From: Pseudocitrobacter cyperus
GTDB lineage: Bacteria > Pseudomonadota > Gammaproteobacteria > Enterobacterales > Enterobacteriaceae
Assembly (NCBI RefSeq): GCF_039889165.1
Contig: NZ_JAYMYY010000002.1
Coordinates: forward strand, 248,001 to 312,000
Direction of reading: 5' to 3'
DNA: 64,000 nt
Part shown: positions 33,035-42,771 of the stretch, in pieces
How the letters are laid out: every line of letters starts with the position of its first letter
How positions within the stretch are numbered: the stretch's first letter is position 1
Made by a program: the position numbers and the translations under genes
Notes under the pieces: generated by a model
What the model saw: the letters and a program-made list of their open reading frames with translations, nothing else
What the model was told of the DNA's origin: nothing
The model's database searches: none

Positions 33035-34459
33035 TTATGTGAAGTGACGGTGAAGTGTGAGCGTCGCTTCCACCCCGCCCTGCTCGCGGTTGCATAACCG
33101 GGCGTCGCCCTGATGCAAACGCGCGACCTCGCTGACAAACGCCAGCCCCAGGCCACTGCTTTTATGGCCGTTCGCGCGGGGCAGCGAATAGAAGCGCTCG
33201 AAAATACGCGGCAAGGCAAAATCGGGAATACCGCTGCCAGTATCAATCACCTTCAGCAGCACGCTTTCGCCCCGCTCGTCGGCGCAAAGGGTGATACGCC
33301 CCTGCTCTGGCGTGAAATCAATGGCGTTATCCAGCAAATTGCCCATCGCCTGCATCAGTAATGCTTCATCCGCCGCCACGATCAGAGTTGTAGGTTCGAC
33401 GTGCAGCGCAATTTGTTTCGTCGCCAGCGTGACGCTTCGCGACTCCTGTAGCTGGTTAAATAACGTCGTCACCGGAACCGGCGCAAGCGCGATCTCCTGC
33501 CGATTCTCCAGCCGTGCCTGGCGCAGCAGTGTTTCCACCAGCGCCTGCATTCGCGCATTCTGCTGGAGAATATTGTCAGTAAAGCGCGCGACAACTTCCG
33601 GCGGCGGCCCTTCACGTAAGATCTCCGCCGCACCGCGAATTGCCGCCAGCGGGCTTTTGAGTTCGTGAGTCAGGGCATAAACGTACTGCTCGATGTAGTT
33701 TTTACCTTCCAGCTTAACGCGCATACTTTCCAGCGCCTGCGCCAGCTTGCGCAGTTCGCTGCTGCCAGGGTCTGGTAATGGAACAGGCTGTTCAAGCGTC
33801 ACCGAATCGGCGTAGTGCACCAGCTTACCGATAGAGCGGTTAATCCATAAAATCACCCCGCCGCCAATCAGCAGCGCGATGCCCAACAGCGCGCCCGCCG
33901 CCCACAGCATGCGATGCTCGCTGCGCTTAATCACCGGCGCCATGGCGGCGTTAGGTTTGCCGACGCTGAGCACACCGATTGTCTCTCCTCGATCAACAAT
34001 CGGTGCAGCGACGTACATCACCGTGCTGTCTGGATCGCGGGGGTCTTGCGCGGTGCTACGCGCGCCATATTCGCCACGCAGCGTAAGCCAGACATCATTC
34101 CAGCGGGAGTAGTCCTGCCCGACAGCACGATTGGCCGAATCAAAGACCACCCGCCCCTGCGCATCGGTCATGTAGACGTGATATTCGTTGCGGACTTTCT
34201 GGATCCCGCCGATATTGGCGCGGAACGGTTGCGTATTCAACTGGCGAAAAGCCTGTGCCAGCTTGCCCTGCGTCGGGTTGCCCGCCAGCATATCGTCCCG
34301 CGCCAGCGCAGCCAGCAGTGTAGCGGTGTCGATCAGCGTGCCTTCCGTCGCCCGCCTCACGCCGGGCTTAATCTCCTGCACGAAGATCGACAACACGAAC
34401 CACCCCGCCACCGCCACGATCAGGAAGTAGCCTAATAGTACGCGCATCCCGATGCGCAT
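33035..34459 (-). CDS. creC: Sensor histidine kinase CreC
   Basis: 474 residues. Membrane helices near the N terminus (VLLGYFLIVAVAGWFVLSIF) and near residue 190 bracket a periplasmic sensor domain. The H-box THELKSPLAAIRGA has phosphoacceptor His265. The ATP-binding N and G boxes (MGNLLDNAIDF, IDTGSGIPDF, SSGLGLAFV) follow. It phosphorylates CreB in response to carbon and fermentation state. Its start overlaps the creB stop by one base. Confidence 0.97.
   Translation of the reverse strand: MRIGMRVLLGYFLIVAVAGWFVLSIFVQEIKPGVRRATEGTLIDTATLLAALARDDMLAGNPTQGKLAQAFRQLNTQPFRANIGGIQKVRNEYHVYMTDAQGRVVFDSANRAVGQDYSRWNDVWLTLRGEYGARSTAQDPRDPDSTVMYVAAPIVDRGETIGVLSVGKPNAAMAPVIKRSEHRMLWAAGALLGIALLIGGGVILWINRSIGKLVHYADSVTLEQPVPLPDPGSSELRKLAQALESMRVKLEGKNYIEQYVYALTHELKSPLAAIRGAAEILREGPPPEVVARFTDNILQQNARMQALVETLLRQARLENRQEIALAPVPVTTLFNQLQESRSVTLATKQIALHVEPTTLIVAADEALLMQAMGNLLDNAIDFTPEQGRITLCADERGESVLLKVIDTGSGIPDFALPRIFERFYSLPRANGHKSSGLGLAFVSEVARLHQGDARLCNREQGGVEATLTLHRHFT
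33039..33054 (-). promoter_or_regulatory. cre-tag (CreB-binding site) for creD
   Basis: The minus strand reads TTCAC-CGTCAC-TTCAC, an exact match to the direct repeat TTCAC-N6-TTCAC bound by phosphorylated CreB. It overlaps the last codons of creC and lies about 60 bases before creD. A third TTCAC follows at one further interval (33021-33025). Confidence 0.88.
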
Positions 34460-35148
34460 CAGGCTTTCACCAGACTGTAGCCGAGGCCGCGGTGGGTATT
34501 AACAGGCTGCCGTGATGGGTCAATCGCGCGCAGCTTGGCGCGCAGGGTTTTGATATGCGTATCCACAGTACGCTCGAAGCTTTCCGCCGCATCGCCCCAA
34601 ACGATATCCATCAGTTGCTGGCGCGAGTACACGCGTCCTGGCGACAAAAGCAGTGTTTTCAGCAGCAGAAATTCATAACGCGTCAGCAGCAGCGGTTGGC
34701 CGCACCAACTGACCTGGGCGGCAAGTTCATCAAGAACAAAATCCCCCACGCGCACCTGTGCATGCGGCGTGGAAAATTTTTGCAGGCGACGCAAAATCGT
34801 GCGCACGCGGGCGCAGACTTCGCGCGGTGAAAAGGGTTTGGCAACGTAGTCATCCGCGCCGATTTCCAGCCCAAGCAGTTTGTCGACTTCGTCGCTGCGC
34901 GCGGTTAGAAACAACACCGGCAACGCCGCATGACGCGCCAGCAACTGTCGGCACAATTCAAAACCGCTGATATCCGGCAGCCCGACATCAAGAATGGCCA
35001 ACTCGGGCAACTGGTGCCGGGCCGCTTCCAGCGCTGGCAGGCCACGCTCAAAAGCCCTGACGGTAAATCCCTCCTGTTGGAGCATATAGATAAGCGTGTC
35101 CGCAATGCTTATCTCATCCTCCACCAGCCAGATCAGCGGTCGTTCCAT
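34459..35148 (-). CDS. creB: Response regulator CreB
   Basis: 229 residues. The receiver domain has phosphoacceptor Asp54 (ELAILDVGLPD) and YVAKPFSPRE. The C-terminal OmpR-type DNA-binding domain ends VNTHRGLGYSLVKA. Once phosphorylated by CreC it binds cre-tags such as the one before creD. It begins 12 bases after creA within creABC. Confidence 0.97.
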   Translation of the reverse strand: MERPLIWLVEDEISIADTLIYMLQQEGFTVRAFERGLPALEAARHQLPELAILDVGLPDISGFELCRQLLARHAALPVLFLTARSDEVDKLLGLEIGADDYVAKPFSPREVCARVRTILRRLQKFSTPHAQVRVGDFVLDELAAQVSWCGQPLLLTRYEFLLLKTLLLSPGRVYSRQQLMDIVWGDAAESFERTVDTHIKTLRAKLRAIDPSRQPVNTHRGLGYSLVKA

Positions 35149-35160
35149 ACACCTTCCTTG

Positions 35161-35634
35161 TTATTTACTCCATGGCATGATCGGCACTGCGCTAATGGCA
35201 TTTTTCGGCGAGCCATCGACCACTTTATCGGAGTAGGTCAGATAGATCAGCGCATTACGTTTGCTGTCATAGAAACGTACCACCTGCAGCTTTTTAAAGA
35301 CTAAAGAAGTCCGTTTCTGGAAAACCACTTCGCCCTGCGATTTGCCCTTTTTAATCTTATCTGAGAGCTCAATAGGCCCCACCTGCTGGCAGGAAATCGC
35401 CGCATCGGAGGTATCTTCCGCCAGCCCTAACCCACCTTTGATGCCACCGGTTTTCGCCCGGCTGATGTAGCAGGTGACGTTGGTAATATCAGGATCATCA
35501 AAGGCTTCCACGACGATTTTATGATCCGGGCCAAACATTTTGAAAACAGTATCTACGGAGCCAATTTGTTCCGCCTGGGCGCTAAAACCGCAGACGCTCA
35601 ACAGCAGCCCCGCCATTAACTTCTTGTATTTCAT
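35161..35634 (-). CDS. creA: CreA family periplasmic protein
   Basis: 157 residues with a signal peptide (MKYKKLMAGLLLSVCGFSAQA). The mature part has two cysteines that could form a disulfide (NVTCYIS and AISCQQVG). It is the first gene of the creABCD group and its function is unknown. Conservation in length and sequence with E. coli CreA is high. Confidence 0.94.
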   Translation of the reverse strand: MKYKKLMAGLLLSVCGFSAQAEQIGSVDTVFKMFGPDHKIVVEAFDDPDITNVTCYISRAKTGGIKGGLGLAEDTSDAAISCQQVGPIELSDKIKKGKSQGEVVFQKRTSLVFKKLQVVRFYDSKRNALIYLTYSDKVVDGSPKNAISAVPIMPWSK

Positions 35635-35845
35635 ATTGTTACCATTTCTGACGATTCTATTGAGTGATTATTCAACATTTCAGATATAAAGCATTGAAAG
35701 ATCACAGCTTTACAAATATTACGCTGTAACCCATTGTAAAGCGCATGAATGAACAAAAAAAACACTGAATGCTAAAACATCAAAAAATGCTATTATCCGC
35801 TACCTTAATATCAGGTACCTATAATTTTAAGGACGAGGACATTAT

Positions 35846-36715
35846 ATGGATCAGGCTGGGATTATTCGCGATCTCCTTATATGGCTGGAAAGCCATCTGG
35901 ATCAACCCCTGTCGCTTGATAATGTTGCGGCGAAAGCGGGCTATTCCAAGTGGCATCTACAGCGGATGTTCAAAGATGTCACAGGTCATGCCATTGGTGC
36001 TTATATTCGTGCGCGTCGCCTGTCGAAATCCGCCGTTGCACTGCGCCTGACCGCTCGCCCTATCTTAGACATTGCCCTGCAATATCGATTCGATTCACAG
36101 CAAACCTTCACCCGCGCCTTCAAAAAGCAGTTTGCTCAGACGCCTGCCCTTTATCGCCGCTCGCCGGACTGGAGCTCCTACGGCATGCGTCCGCCGCTGC
36201 GCCTGGGTGAATTTACCATGCCGCCGTATGAATACGTGACGCTGCCTGCCACACCGCTGGTTGGGGTGACGCAAAGTTATACCTGCAAGCTGGAAGAGAT
36301 TTCCGAGTTCCGTCAGCAAATGCGTGTGCAATTCTGGCAGGAGTTCCTCGGCAACTCACCGTCTATCCCGCCGGTGCTTTACGGGCTGCATGAGCCGCGT
36401 CCGAGCCTTGAAAAAGATGATGAACAAGAGGTGTTCTACACCACTGCGGTGACGCCAGATATGGCTAACGGCCACCTTAACAATTCGCATCCGGTGACGC
36501 TGGAAGGCGGCGAGTACGTGATGTTCACCTACGAAGGGCTGGGAACCGGGTTACAGGAATTTATCCTGACGCTGTATGGCACCTGTATGCCGATGCTTAA
36601 CCTGACCCGCCGCAAGGGGCTGGATATCGAACGCTTCTTCCCGCAGGATGAAGCGCGGGATCAGGAACCGCCAATTCAGCTACGCTGCGAATACCTGATC
36701 CCTATCCGTCGTTAA
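35846..36715 (+). CDS. rob: AraC-family regulator Rob
   Basis: 289 residues. The N-terminal AraC/XylS DNA-binding domain (LDNVAAKAGYSKWHLQRMFK, first helix-turn-helix; SQQTFTRAFKKQF, second) is followed by a GyrI-like C-terminal domain that binds ligands. It activates the marA/soxS/rob regulon for efflux and oxidative and organic-solvent stress. It is divergent from creA and overlaps gpmB by 4 bases at the 3' ends. Confidence 0.98.
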   Translation: MDQAGIIRDLLIWLESHLDQPLSLDNVAAKAGYSKWHLQRMFKDVTGHAIGAYIRARRLSKSAVALRLTARPILDIALQYRFDSQQTFTRAFKKQFAQTPALYRRSPDWSSYGMRPPLRLGEFTMPPYEYVTLPATPLVGVTQSYTCKLEEISEFRQQMRVQFWQEFLGNSPSIPPVLYGLHEPRPSLEKDDEQEVFYTTAVTPDMANGHLNNSHPVTLEGGEYVMFTYEGLGTGLQEFILTLYGTCMPMLNLTRRKGLDIERFFPQDEARDQEPPIQLRCEYLIPIRR

Positions 36716-37359
36716 CGCTGCAACTCATCTAACGCAGGGGCGTCCAGATGCGAGACGTCACCTGCGGTTTCTACTACCCATCCCGAAGCAAGCCAGGCAC
36801 TCTGCTGGTGATCAATCCGTGAAATCGAGCAGTTACGCAGGCGCAGACGGCGCTCCGCATACGCGGGTAGACCGAGGATAGTGCTCACCAGGCAACCCAG
36901 CGCAATACCGTGGCTGACCAGCAGCGGACGACTTCCCGGCGGCAGTTCCAGACAGCTTTGCAGCGCGCCGTGCATGCGGTCGCTAAGCTCCTGCATCGAC
37001 TCCCCTTCCGGGATGCGGCCATCCGGCGTGCCGTTCACCAACTGGCGACGCCACATCTCTTCTTCTGCCGTTAACGTGTCGATATGGCGCTGTTCCAGTA
37101 CGCCCATATTCAGCTCGCGCAGGCGCGGGTCGGCGATCACTTCGCAGCCGCAGGCATCAGCGATGATCTCCGCCGTGCGACGAGTGCGCCCCAGATCGCT
37201 GGTAATGATATGGGTGATCCCCAGCGAGCGAACGCGATCGCCCACCTGCTTTGCCTGATCTTCCCCTTTTTGGGTCAGAGGGCTGTCAGACTGGCCCTGA
37301 ATACGCCGTTCGGCGTTCCACTGCGTTTCGCCATGGCGAACAAGGTATACCTGTAACAT
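36712..37359 (-). CDS. gpmB: Phosphoglycerate-mutase-like phosphatase GpmB
   Basis: 215 residues. The histidine-phosphatase signature LVRHGETQWN has catalytic His9, and the second histidine is in LLVSHGIALG. It belongs to the cofactor-dependent phosphoglycerate mutase superfamily, but mutase activity of GpmB is doubtful in E. coli and it may be a phosphatase. It is divergent from yjjX. Confidence 0.95.
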   Translation of the reverse strand: MLQVYLVRHGETQWNAERRIQGQSDSPLTQKGEDQAKQVGDRVRSLGITHIITSDLGRTRRTAEIIADACGCEVIADPRLRELNMGVLEQRHIDTLTAEEEMWRRQLVNGTPDGRIPEGESMQELSDRMHGALQSCLELPPGSRPLLVSHGIALGCLVSTILGLPAYAERRLRLRNCSISRIDHQQSAWLASGWVVETAGDVSHLDAPALDELQR

Positions 37360-37411
37360 GTCTTTATTCCGTATACTGCGGTGATGTTAAATCTTATGAG
37401 TTGTTCTGATT

Positions 37412-37930
37412 ATGCACAATGTTGTCACAGCTACCACCAATCCAGCCAAAATTCAGGCAATTCTTGCGGCTTTTGAGCTGATCTACGGTGAAGGATCCTG
37501 CCATATTGACGCAATCTCCGTCGATAGCGGTGTGCCGGAGCAGCCGAATGGCAATGAAGAAACGCGGGCTGGCGCACGAAACCGCGTAGAGAACGCGCGC
37601 GCAATGCGTCCGGACGCCGATTTCTGGGTGGCGATTGAAGCAGGTATCGATGAAGGCAGCACCTTCAGTTGGGTGGTCATTGAAAACGCAGAACGCCGCG
37701 GCGAAGCGCGTTCCGCCACATTGCCGCTGCCGGAAGTCATTCTGGAGAAAGTGCGTGAAGGGGAAGCGCTGGGGCCGGTGATGTCGCACTACACCGGCAT
37801 CGATAAAATTGGCCGCAAGGAGGGCGCGATTGGTGTCTTCACCAAAGGCACGCTGACCCGCAGCAGCGTTTACCATCAGGCGGTGGTGCTGGCGTTAAGC
37901 CCGTTCCATAACGCGATTTACGGGCAATAA
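37412..37930 (+). CDS. yjjX: Inosine/xanthosine triphosphatase YjjX
   Basis: 172 residues. The N-terminal motif VTATTNPAKIQAILAAF and NEETRAGARNRVENA match the YjjX/NTPase family. It hydrolyses ITP and XTP, keeping deaminated purines out of nucleic acids. It is convergent with trpR, with a REP element between. Confidence 0.95.
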   Translation: MHNVVTATTNPAKIQAILAAFELIYGEGSCHIDAISVDSGVPEQPNGNEETRAGARNRVENARAMRPDADFWVAIEAGIDEGSTFSWVVIENAERRGEARSATLPLPEVILEKVREGEALGPVMSHYTGIDKIGRKEGAIGVFTKGTLTRSSVYHQAVVLALSPFHNAIYGQ

Positions 37931-37941
37931 CGTGGCCGGAT

Positions 37942-37967
37942 GGCGGATAAGCGAAGCGCTATCCGCC
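37942..37967. repeat. REP element overlapping the trpR stop codon
   Basis: GGCGGATA-AGCGAAGCGC-TATCCGCC, a typical REP palindrome between the convergent genes yjjX and trpR. The trpR stop codon (37959-37961) lies inside it, so the last two sense codons of trpR (Gly-Gly) come from the repeat. Confidence 0.85.
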
Positions 37968-38297
37968 GTTGTTCACCGTTTTCGGCAGCGTCTGCTCCAG
38001 CCACTGACGCAATTCGGCCGGAGCCGATTTCAGGCTGTTTGAACCCCGCGTGATGGTTGCGATCCCCGCTCCCAGCTCCGACTTCAGCTCACGCTGGCTC
38101 ATCTCTCCGCGCAGCAGTTCTTCGATGATACGCACGCGCGTACCCAGCGCTTCGCGTTCATCGGGCGTCATGATTAAGTCGAGTAAGGGCAGTGCGTGTT
38201 CATCAGCGTATGCCAGACGAAGCAGTTCAACAAAGCGAAGCCATTCCTGATGTCGCTGCTGGGCGACGGAGGCTGAATAAGGTGATTGTTGGGTCAT
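37959..38297 (-). CDS. trpR: Trp operon repressor TrpR
   Basis: 112 residues from the ATG at 38297 (MTQQSPYSASVAQQRHQEW); a longer in-frame start would run into its own operator region. The helix-turn-helix is QRELKSELGAGIATITRGSN. With bound tryptophan it represses trp, aroH, aroL, mtr and its own gene. E. coli TrpR has 108 residues; the extra C-terminal residues end in NNGG and run into a REP element. Confidence 0.96.
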   Translation of the reverse strand: MTQQSPYSASVAQQRHQEWLRFVELLRLAYADEHALPLLDLIMTPDEREALGTRVRIIEELLRGEMSQRELKSELGAGIATITRGSNSLKSAPAELRQWLEQTLPKTVNNGG

Positions 38298-38342
38298 AGT
38301 ATGCCGCCATGTTATGGCGGATGGCACTGGGCCATCCGCTTA

Positions 38343-38364
38343 CTGTACTCTTCAACGAGTACAG
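38343..38364 (-). promoter_or_regulatory. TrpR operator of trpR
   Basis: CTGTACTC-TTCAAC-GAGTACAG: perfect 8-bp arms matching the trp operator core (GTACTAGTT-like family, with the trpR variant GTACTC...GAGTAC), 46 bases before the trpR start. It allows autoregulation. Confidence 0.85.
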
Positions 38365-38383
38365 CATAACATAGTCATTAAGA

Positions 38384-40321
38384 TCAGTAACGACGTTGCC
38401 ACTCACTATCGCTAAAGATCGCCTCTTTTTCGCCCATAAAGTGACGATAATAGGCGTCATAAGCCAGCACGTTCTTCACATAACCGCGCGTTTCCGAGAA
38501 AGGAATACTTTCGACAAACGCGACCGGATCGATACGCCCTGCGCTGTTGCCAACCCAGGTACGCACACGCCCCGGCCCCGCGTTATAGGCGGCAGAAGAG
38601 AAGATGCGGTTGTTGCCAAACTGCTGGTAAACGTATTGCAGGTAGCTGGTGCCAATATTGATGTTGGTTTCCGGGTCAAGCAACTGGTTCTGGTTACTGT
38701 AGCCTGGAATATTGAACATTTTCACCGTGTGCGTCGCGGTCGCGGGCATGACCTGCATCAGGCCGCTGGCACCCACCGGCGATTTCACTTTCGGATTCCA
38801 GGCGCTCTCCTGGCGCGCAATCGCCATCGCGTAGCTTTGCGGAATATCTTTATCGGCGGTATAGCGTACAAAGAGGTCGTTATAAGCGGGCGGGAAGCGC
38901 TCTTTCAGGTTATCCCACAGCTTACCGGCGATGGTCGCCTGTACGCCGAGATCCCACCAGCGCTGATCGTAAGCGTAACGCGCCAGTTGCCCCTGCTCGT
39001 TCTTCGTGCGGCTGGTCACCAGGTTCGCCCATTCGCTGCGCGCGGTGTTATCCATGTTCCAGTACATCAACTCACGCACACGCGCCATCTCCGGGCCATT
39101 CACCAGCAACGGTGAAATCGTGCCCTGCGGCTCTTCAATACGCAGCGTGTAATCCTCGCCCAGACGCTGCGCCGCCACCATTGGGTAGAAGCCGCGTTGA
39201 GTCATTAACGATTTGAAGATCTCTTTGGCTTCGTCATCACGCCCGCGCTCCATCAGCAGGTCGGCCTGCCAGTAGCGCCATTCATCTTTTTCTTTGGCGT
39301 CCATCGGCAGACGCGCAAGCCAGGTGTTCAGCCCGCGGCGATCGCCTGTGCCCAGCGCCATGCGTACCCGACGCTCAATCAAAGACGTGGAGTTAGAACG
39401 CATAATCGCGTCATCACGCCATTTCTCCTGTTCGGAAGTGACATCCGACCCCATCAAGCGCCAGGCGACGATATCGCGCAGCGCCTGGGTTTGATCCTCA
39501 TTCAACTGCTGCGCCTGCACAAGTGAAGGGATCATCAGACGCGCGTTTTCCGCATCCTGACGCGCGACGCTGGTAAACGCCACAGCCGCCATCGAGCGGG
39601 TGAAATCAGTCGCCCCTGTGCTACGGGCGAAGGTCAGCACATTGTTCGGATTGTTCGCAAGGTCGGTCACCGCCTGCGAAATGGTCTGGTAATCCGGCGG
39701 CATCTGCGATGCCAGCGCTTTCACCAGCGAAGTGTTCCCGGCATTCATTGCCAGGCGGATACGTTCCAGGTAGGCCAGGGGATCCTGAGTCCCGGAAGAG
39801 CGCCAGGCACTGAACAGCTTGTCACAGGCATTCGGCTGGCTTTTCCCCGTCAGCCACAGTTCCTTCGCACCGTCCCACGCCTGCTGGGTTTCCCCAACGT
39901 TATATTTTGCATAGTAGTAGTTACACTGCGCTTCGGTGGTGGCGGGTTTGTCCGGGCTGAAGGCCAGCAGGCCACGCCAGTCTTCGCGACGAGCCAACTC
40001 ATTCACAAAACGGTTTTTGAGCGTGCGCGCAGGCGGCAGCGTTGGGTTATCCCGCACAAAATTGGTGACAGTCACTGCAGGGGTGTTCTTCAGGTCGCCG
40101 GAGAGCTGGCGATATTCGAGATAGGGATACAGCGGATAATCCCGCAAACCTGGCATCATCTGGCCCACGACATCCATCTGTTTGTTGTCCCAGGCCTGCT
40201 TAATTTGTGCGTAACGACTGCGCTGCTCGTCCAGTGAATCCGCGTGAGCCAGGTTGTTAAGTGACAACAGGCAAACACTGGCCGCTAATACGCGCCACGC
40301 CATTGGTTTGGCTTTTTTCAC
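38384..40321 (-). CDS. slt: Soluble lytic murein transglycosylase Slt70
   Basis: 645 residues with a signal peptide (MKKAKPMAWRVLAASVCLLS...AHA). A long alpha-helical superhelix forms the N-terminal doughnut. The C-terminal lysozyme-like domain has the catalytic Glu in ARQESAWNPKVKSPVGASG and the family motif GLMQVMPATA. It cleaves murein glycan with formation of 1,6-anhydro ends in the periplasm. trpR follows downstream on the same strand. Confidence 0.98.
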   Translation of the reverse strand: MKKAKPMAWRVLAASVCLLSLNNLAHADSLDEQRSRYAQIKQAWDNKQMDVVGQMMPGLRDYPLYPYLEYRQLSGDLKNTPAVTVTNFVRDNPTLPPARTLKNRFVNELARREDWRGLLAFSPDKPATTEAQCNYYYAKYNVGETQQAWDGAKELWLTGKSQPNACDKLFSAWRSSGTQDPLAYLERIRLAMNAGNTSLVKALASQMPPDYQTISQAVTDLANNPNNVLTFARSTGATDFTRSMAAVAFTSVARQDAENARLMIPSLVQAQQLNEDQTQALRDIVAWRLMGSDVTSEQEKWRDDAIMRSNSTSLIERRVRMALGTGDRRGLNTWLARLPMDAKEKDEWRYWQADLLMERGRDDEAKEIFKSLMTQRGFYPMVAAQRLGEDYTLRIEEPQGTISPLLVNGPEMARVRELMYWNMDNTARSEWANLVTSRTKNEQGQLARYAYDQRWWDLGVQATIAGKLWDNLKERFPPAYNDLFVRYTADKDIPQSYAMAIARQESAWNPKVKSPVGASGLMQVMPATATHTVKMFNIPGYSNQNQLLDPETNINIGTSYLQYVYQQFGNNRIFSSAAYNAGPGRVRTWVGNSAGRIDPVAFVESIPFSETRGYVKNVLAYDAYYRHFMGEKEAIFSDSEWQRRY

Positions 40322-40532
40322 ACGATCTTCCTCTAATCAATCCCATGTTGCAGCTTCATGCCGCGTATAAAACAACTCATTTTATGCTAACCATACATTA
40401 GGCAACGCGCCACGTTCTGGACACTTTTTTACGCTTTTTATGAGGTTATCGCCTCGCTGGGCTTAACGAACGAAAAAGGCTACACTTCGCCTTTGTATTC
40501 TTACCATCAAAATAAAAGAGGCGAAGTCCAAC

Positions 40533-42200
40533 GTGGCTCAATTCGTTTATACCATGCATCGTGTCGGCAAAGTGGTTCCGCCGAAACGTCATATTCTGAA
40601 AAACATCTCACTGAGCTTCTTCCCTGGCGCAAAAATCGGTGTACTGGGCCTGAACGGCGCCGGTAAATCCACCCTGCTGCGCATCATGGCCGGTATCGAT
40701 ACCGACATCGAAGGCGAAGCACGTCCGCAGCCTGGTCTGAAAATTGGCTATCTGCCGCAGGAACCTCAGCTAAACCCAGAACATACCGTTCGTGAATCCG
40801 TTGAAGAAGCGGTTGCCGAAGTGGTTAACGCGCTGAAAGGCCTGGACGAAGTCTATGCCAAATATGCCGAGCCGGATGCCGATTTCGATAAACTCGCCGC
40901 GCAACAGGGCAAGTTCGAAGAAATTATTCAGGCGCACGATGGCCATAACCTGAACGTCCAACTGGAGCGCGCCGCCGATGCGCTGCGCCTGCCGGACTGG
41001 GATGCCAAAATCGCCACCCTTTCCGGTGGTGAACGCCGCCGCGTCGCGCTGTGCCGCCTGCTGCTGGAAAAACCAGACATGCTGCTGCTCGACGAACCGA
41101 CTAACCACCTGGATGCTGAATCCGTCGCGTGGCTGGAACGCTTCCTGCACGACTTCGAGGGCACCGTTGTGGCAATCACCCACGACCGTTACTTCCTCGA
41201 TAACGTGGCGGGCTGGATTCTGGAACTTGACCGCGGCGAAGGTATTCCGTGGGAAGGTAACTACTCCTCCTGGCTGGAACAGAAAGATCAACGTCTGGCG
41301 CAGGAAGCTTCTCAGGAAGCGGCGCGTCGTAAATCGATCGAGAAAGAGCTGGAGTGGGTACGTCAGGGCGCGAAAGGCCGCCAGTCTAAAGGCAAAGCGC
41401 GTCTGGCGCGTTTCGAAGAACTTAACAACGTTGAGTACCAGAAACGTAACGAAACCAACGAACTGTTTATTCCGCCTGGAGCACGTCTGGGGGATAAAGT
41501 GGTTGAAGTCAGTAACCTGCGTAAATCCTACGGCGATCGTGTGCTGATCGACGACCTGACTTTCTCAGTACCAAAAGGCGCGATTGTCGGTATCATCGGC
41601 CCGAACGGCGCGGGTAAATCGACGCTGTTCCGTATGATGTCGGGTCAGGAACAGCCTGATAGCGGTTCTATCACCCTGGGTGATACCGTGAAACTGGCGT
41701 CCGTGGATCAGTTCCGTGATGCCATGGATAACAGCAAAACCGTGTGGGAAGAAGTTTCCGGCGGGCTGGATATCATGAAAATCGGCAACACCGAGATGCC
41801 AAGCCGCGCCTACGTTGGTCGCTTTAACTTTAAAGGCGTCGACCAGGGTAAACGCGTGGGTGAGTTGTCCGGCGGTGAGCGCGGTCGTCTGCACCTGGCG
41901 AAGCTGTTGCAGGTAGGCGGCAACGTGCTGCTGCTCGATGAACCGACCAACGACCTGGATATCGAAACCCTGCGCGCGCTGGAAAACGCCCTGCTGGAGT
42001 TCCCGGGCTGCGCAATGGTTATCTCGCACGACCGCTGGTTCCTCGACCGTATCGCCACGCATATTCTGGATTACCAGGATGAAGGTAAAGTCGAGTTCTT
42101 CGAAGGTAACTTTACCGAATACGAAGAGTATAAGAAACGCACGCTGGGCGCAGACGCGCTGGAGCCGAAGCGTATCAAATACAAGCGTATTGCGAAGTAA
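40533..42200 (+). CDS. ettA: Energy-dependent translational throttle EttA (ABC-F)
   Basis: 555 residues. Two ABC modules with Walker A loops GLNGAGKST and GPNGAGKST, and signatures LSGGERRRVALCRLL and LSGGERGRLHLAKLL. The arm and linker region (about 250-320, rich in Arg and Lys) contacts ribosome and tRNA. It gates the first peptide bond according to the ATP/ADP ratio. In E. coli it is directly next to nadR; here a capsule locus of about 11 kb separates them. Confidence 0.98.
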   Translation: MAQFVYTMHRVGKVVPPKRHILKNISLSFFPGAKIGVLGLNGAGKSTLLRIMAGIDTDIEGEARPQPGLKIGYLPQEPQLNPEHTVRESVEEAVAEVVNALKGLDEVYAKYAEPDADFDKLAAQQGKFEEIIQAHDGHNLNVQLERAADALRLPDWDAKIATLSGGERRRVALCRLLLEKPDMLLLDEPTNHLDAESVAWLERFLHDFEGTVVAITHDRYFLDNVAGWILELDRGEGIPWEGNYSSWLEQKDQRLAQEASQEAARRKSIEKELEWVRQGAKGRQSKGKARLARFEELNNVEYQKRNETNELFIPPGARLGDKVVEVSNLRKSYGDRVLIDDLTFSVPKGAIVGIIGPNGAGKSTLFRMMSGQEQPDSGSITLGDTVKLASVDQFRDAMDNSKTVWEEVSGGLDIMKIGNTEMPSRAYVGRFNFKGVDQGKRVGELSGGERGRLHLAKLLQVGGNVLLLDEPTNDLDIETLRALENALLEFPGCAMVISHDRWFLDRIATHILDYQDEGKVEFFEGNFTEYEEYKKRTLGADALEPKRIKYKRIAK

Positions 42201-42294
42201 TGATGAAGATGCGCCGCCCGTTTTCACGGACGGCGCAGCAAGAAGGCGCTTATTAGCCAGACTTGATCTGCACCGAAAATGGCGGGGAAAACTT

Positions 42295-42393
42295 CCCGCC
42301 ACCGGTTAGCGACTGACCAGATTCGCAAGCCAAAAACGCGGCAACCTCCCTGTGTTCATCTCGTATTCGCAATTCGTAAAGCGGCGAGCGAGT
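42295..42393 (-). pseudogene. Possible C-terminal remnant of a short-chain dehydrogenase
   Basis: The minus strand encodes about 33 residues of the type PLYELRI-RDEHREVAAFLACES-GQSLTGG. It resembles the end of an SDR enzyme, where a segment like EEVA-x-FLASD is followed by a TG-x-x-x-x-DGG motif. No complete gene surrounds it. The resemblance is short and could be chance. Confidence 0.25.
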
Positions 42394-42771
42394 CAGATAA
42401 GTGAATATTAAATATCGCAACATGAGGCATAAAGCCCCAGACGCCTCCGTGATTTTACTCTCCACAGCGTAATTCCCCACTGATATTATTTTCATACATA
42501 AAACAAACAACAAAACAAATCACATTCACCTCACAGCTATTATAAATAAAACAAATAAAAACAAATCCGCGCGCCAAATATTATTACAAACATTCATTGC
42601 AATTCTGGAATAACAAGATTGAGATGCCAGATGGTCTATGCTACAAATGATCTCACCGAAAGAAATAGCGTCATATATTTAGCTCAAAAATATTAGTGAA
42701 TACATTCTTCACTGTCGCTATATTCGGCATGCGTTAAAACCATTCATCATCGACATGAACAAAGGATTGAT

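Noticed and set aside
42253..42513. Complete 86-residue gene after ettA
   Set aside because: Only the C-terminal third has any family resemblance and no good start site is present; it is listed as a possible remnant, not as a gene.
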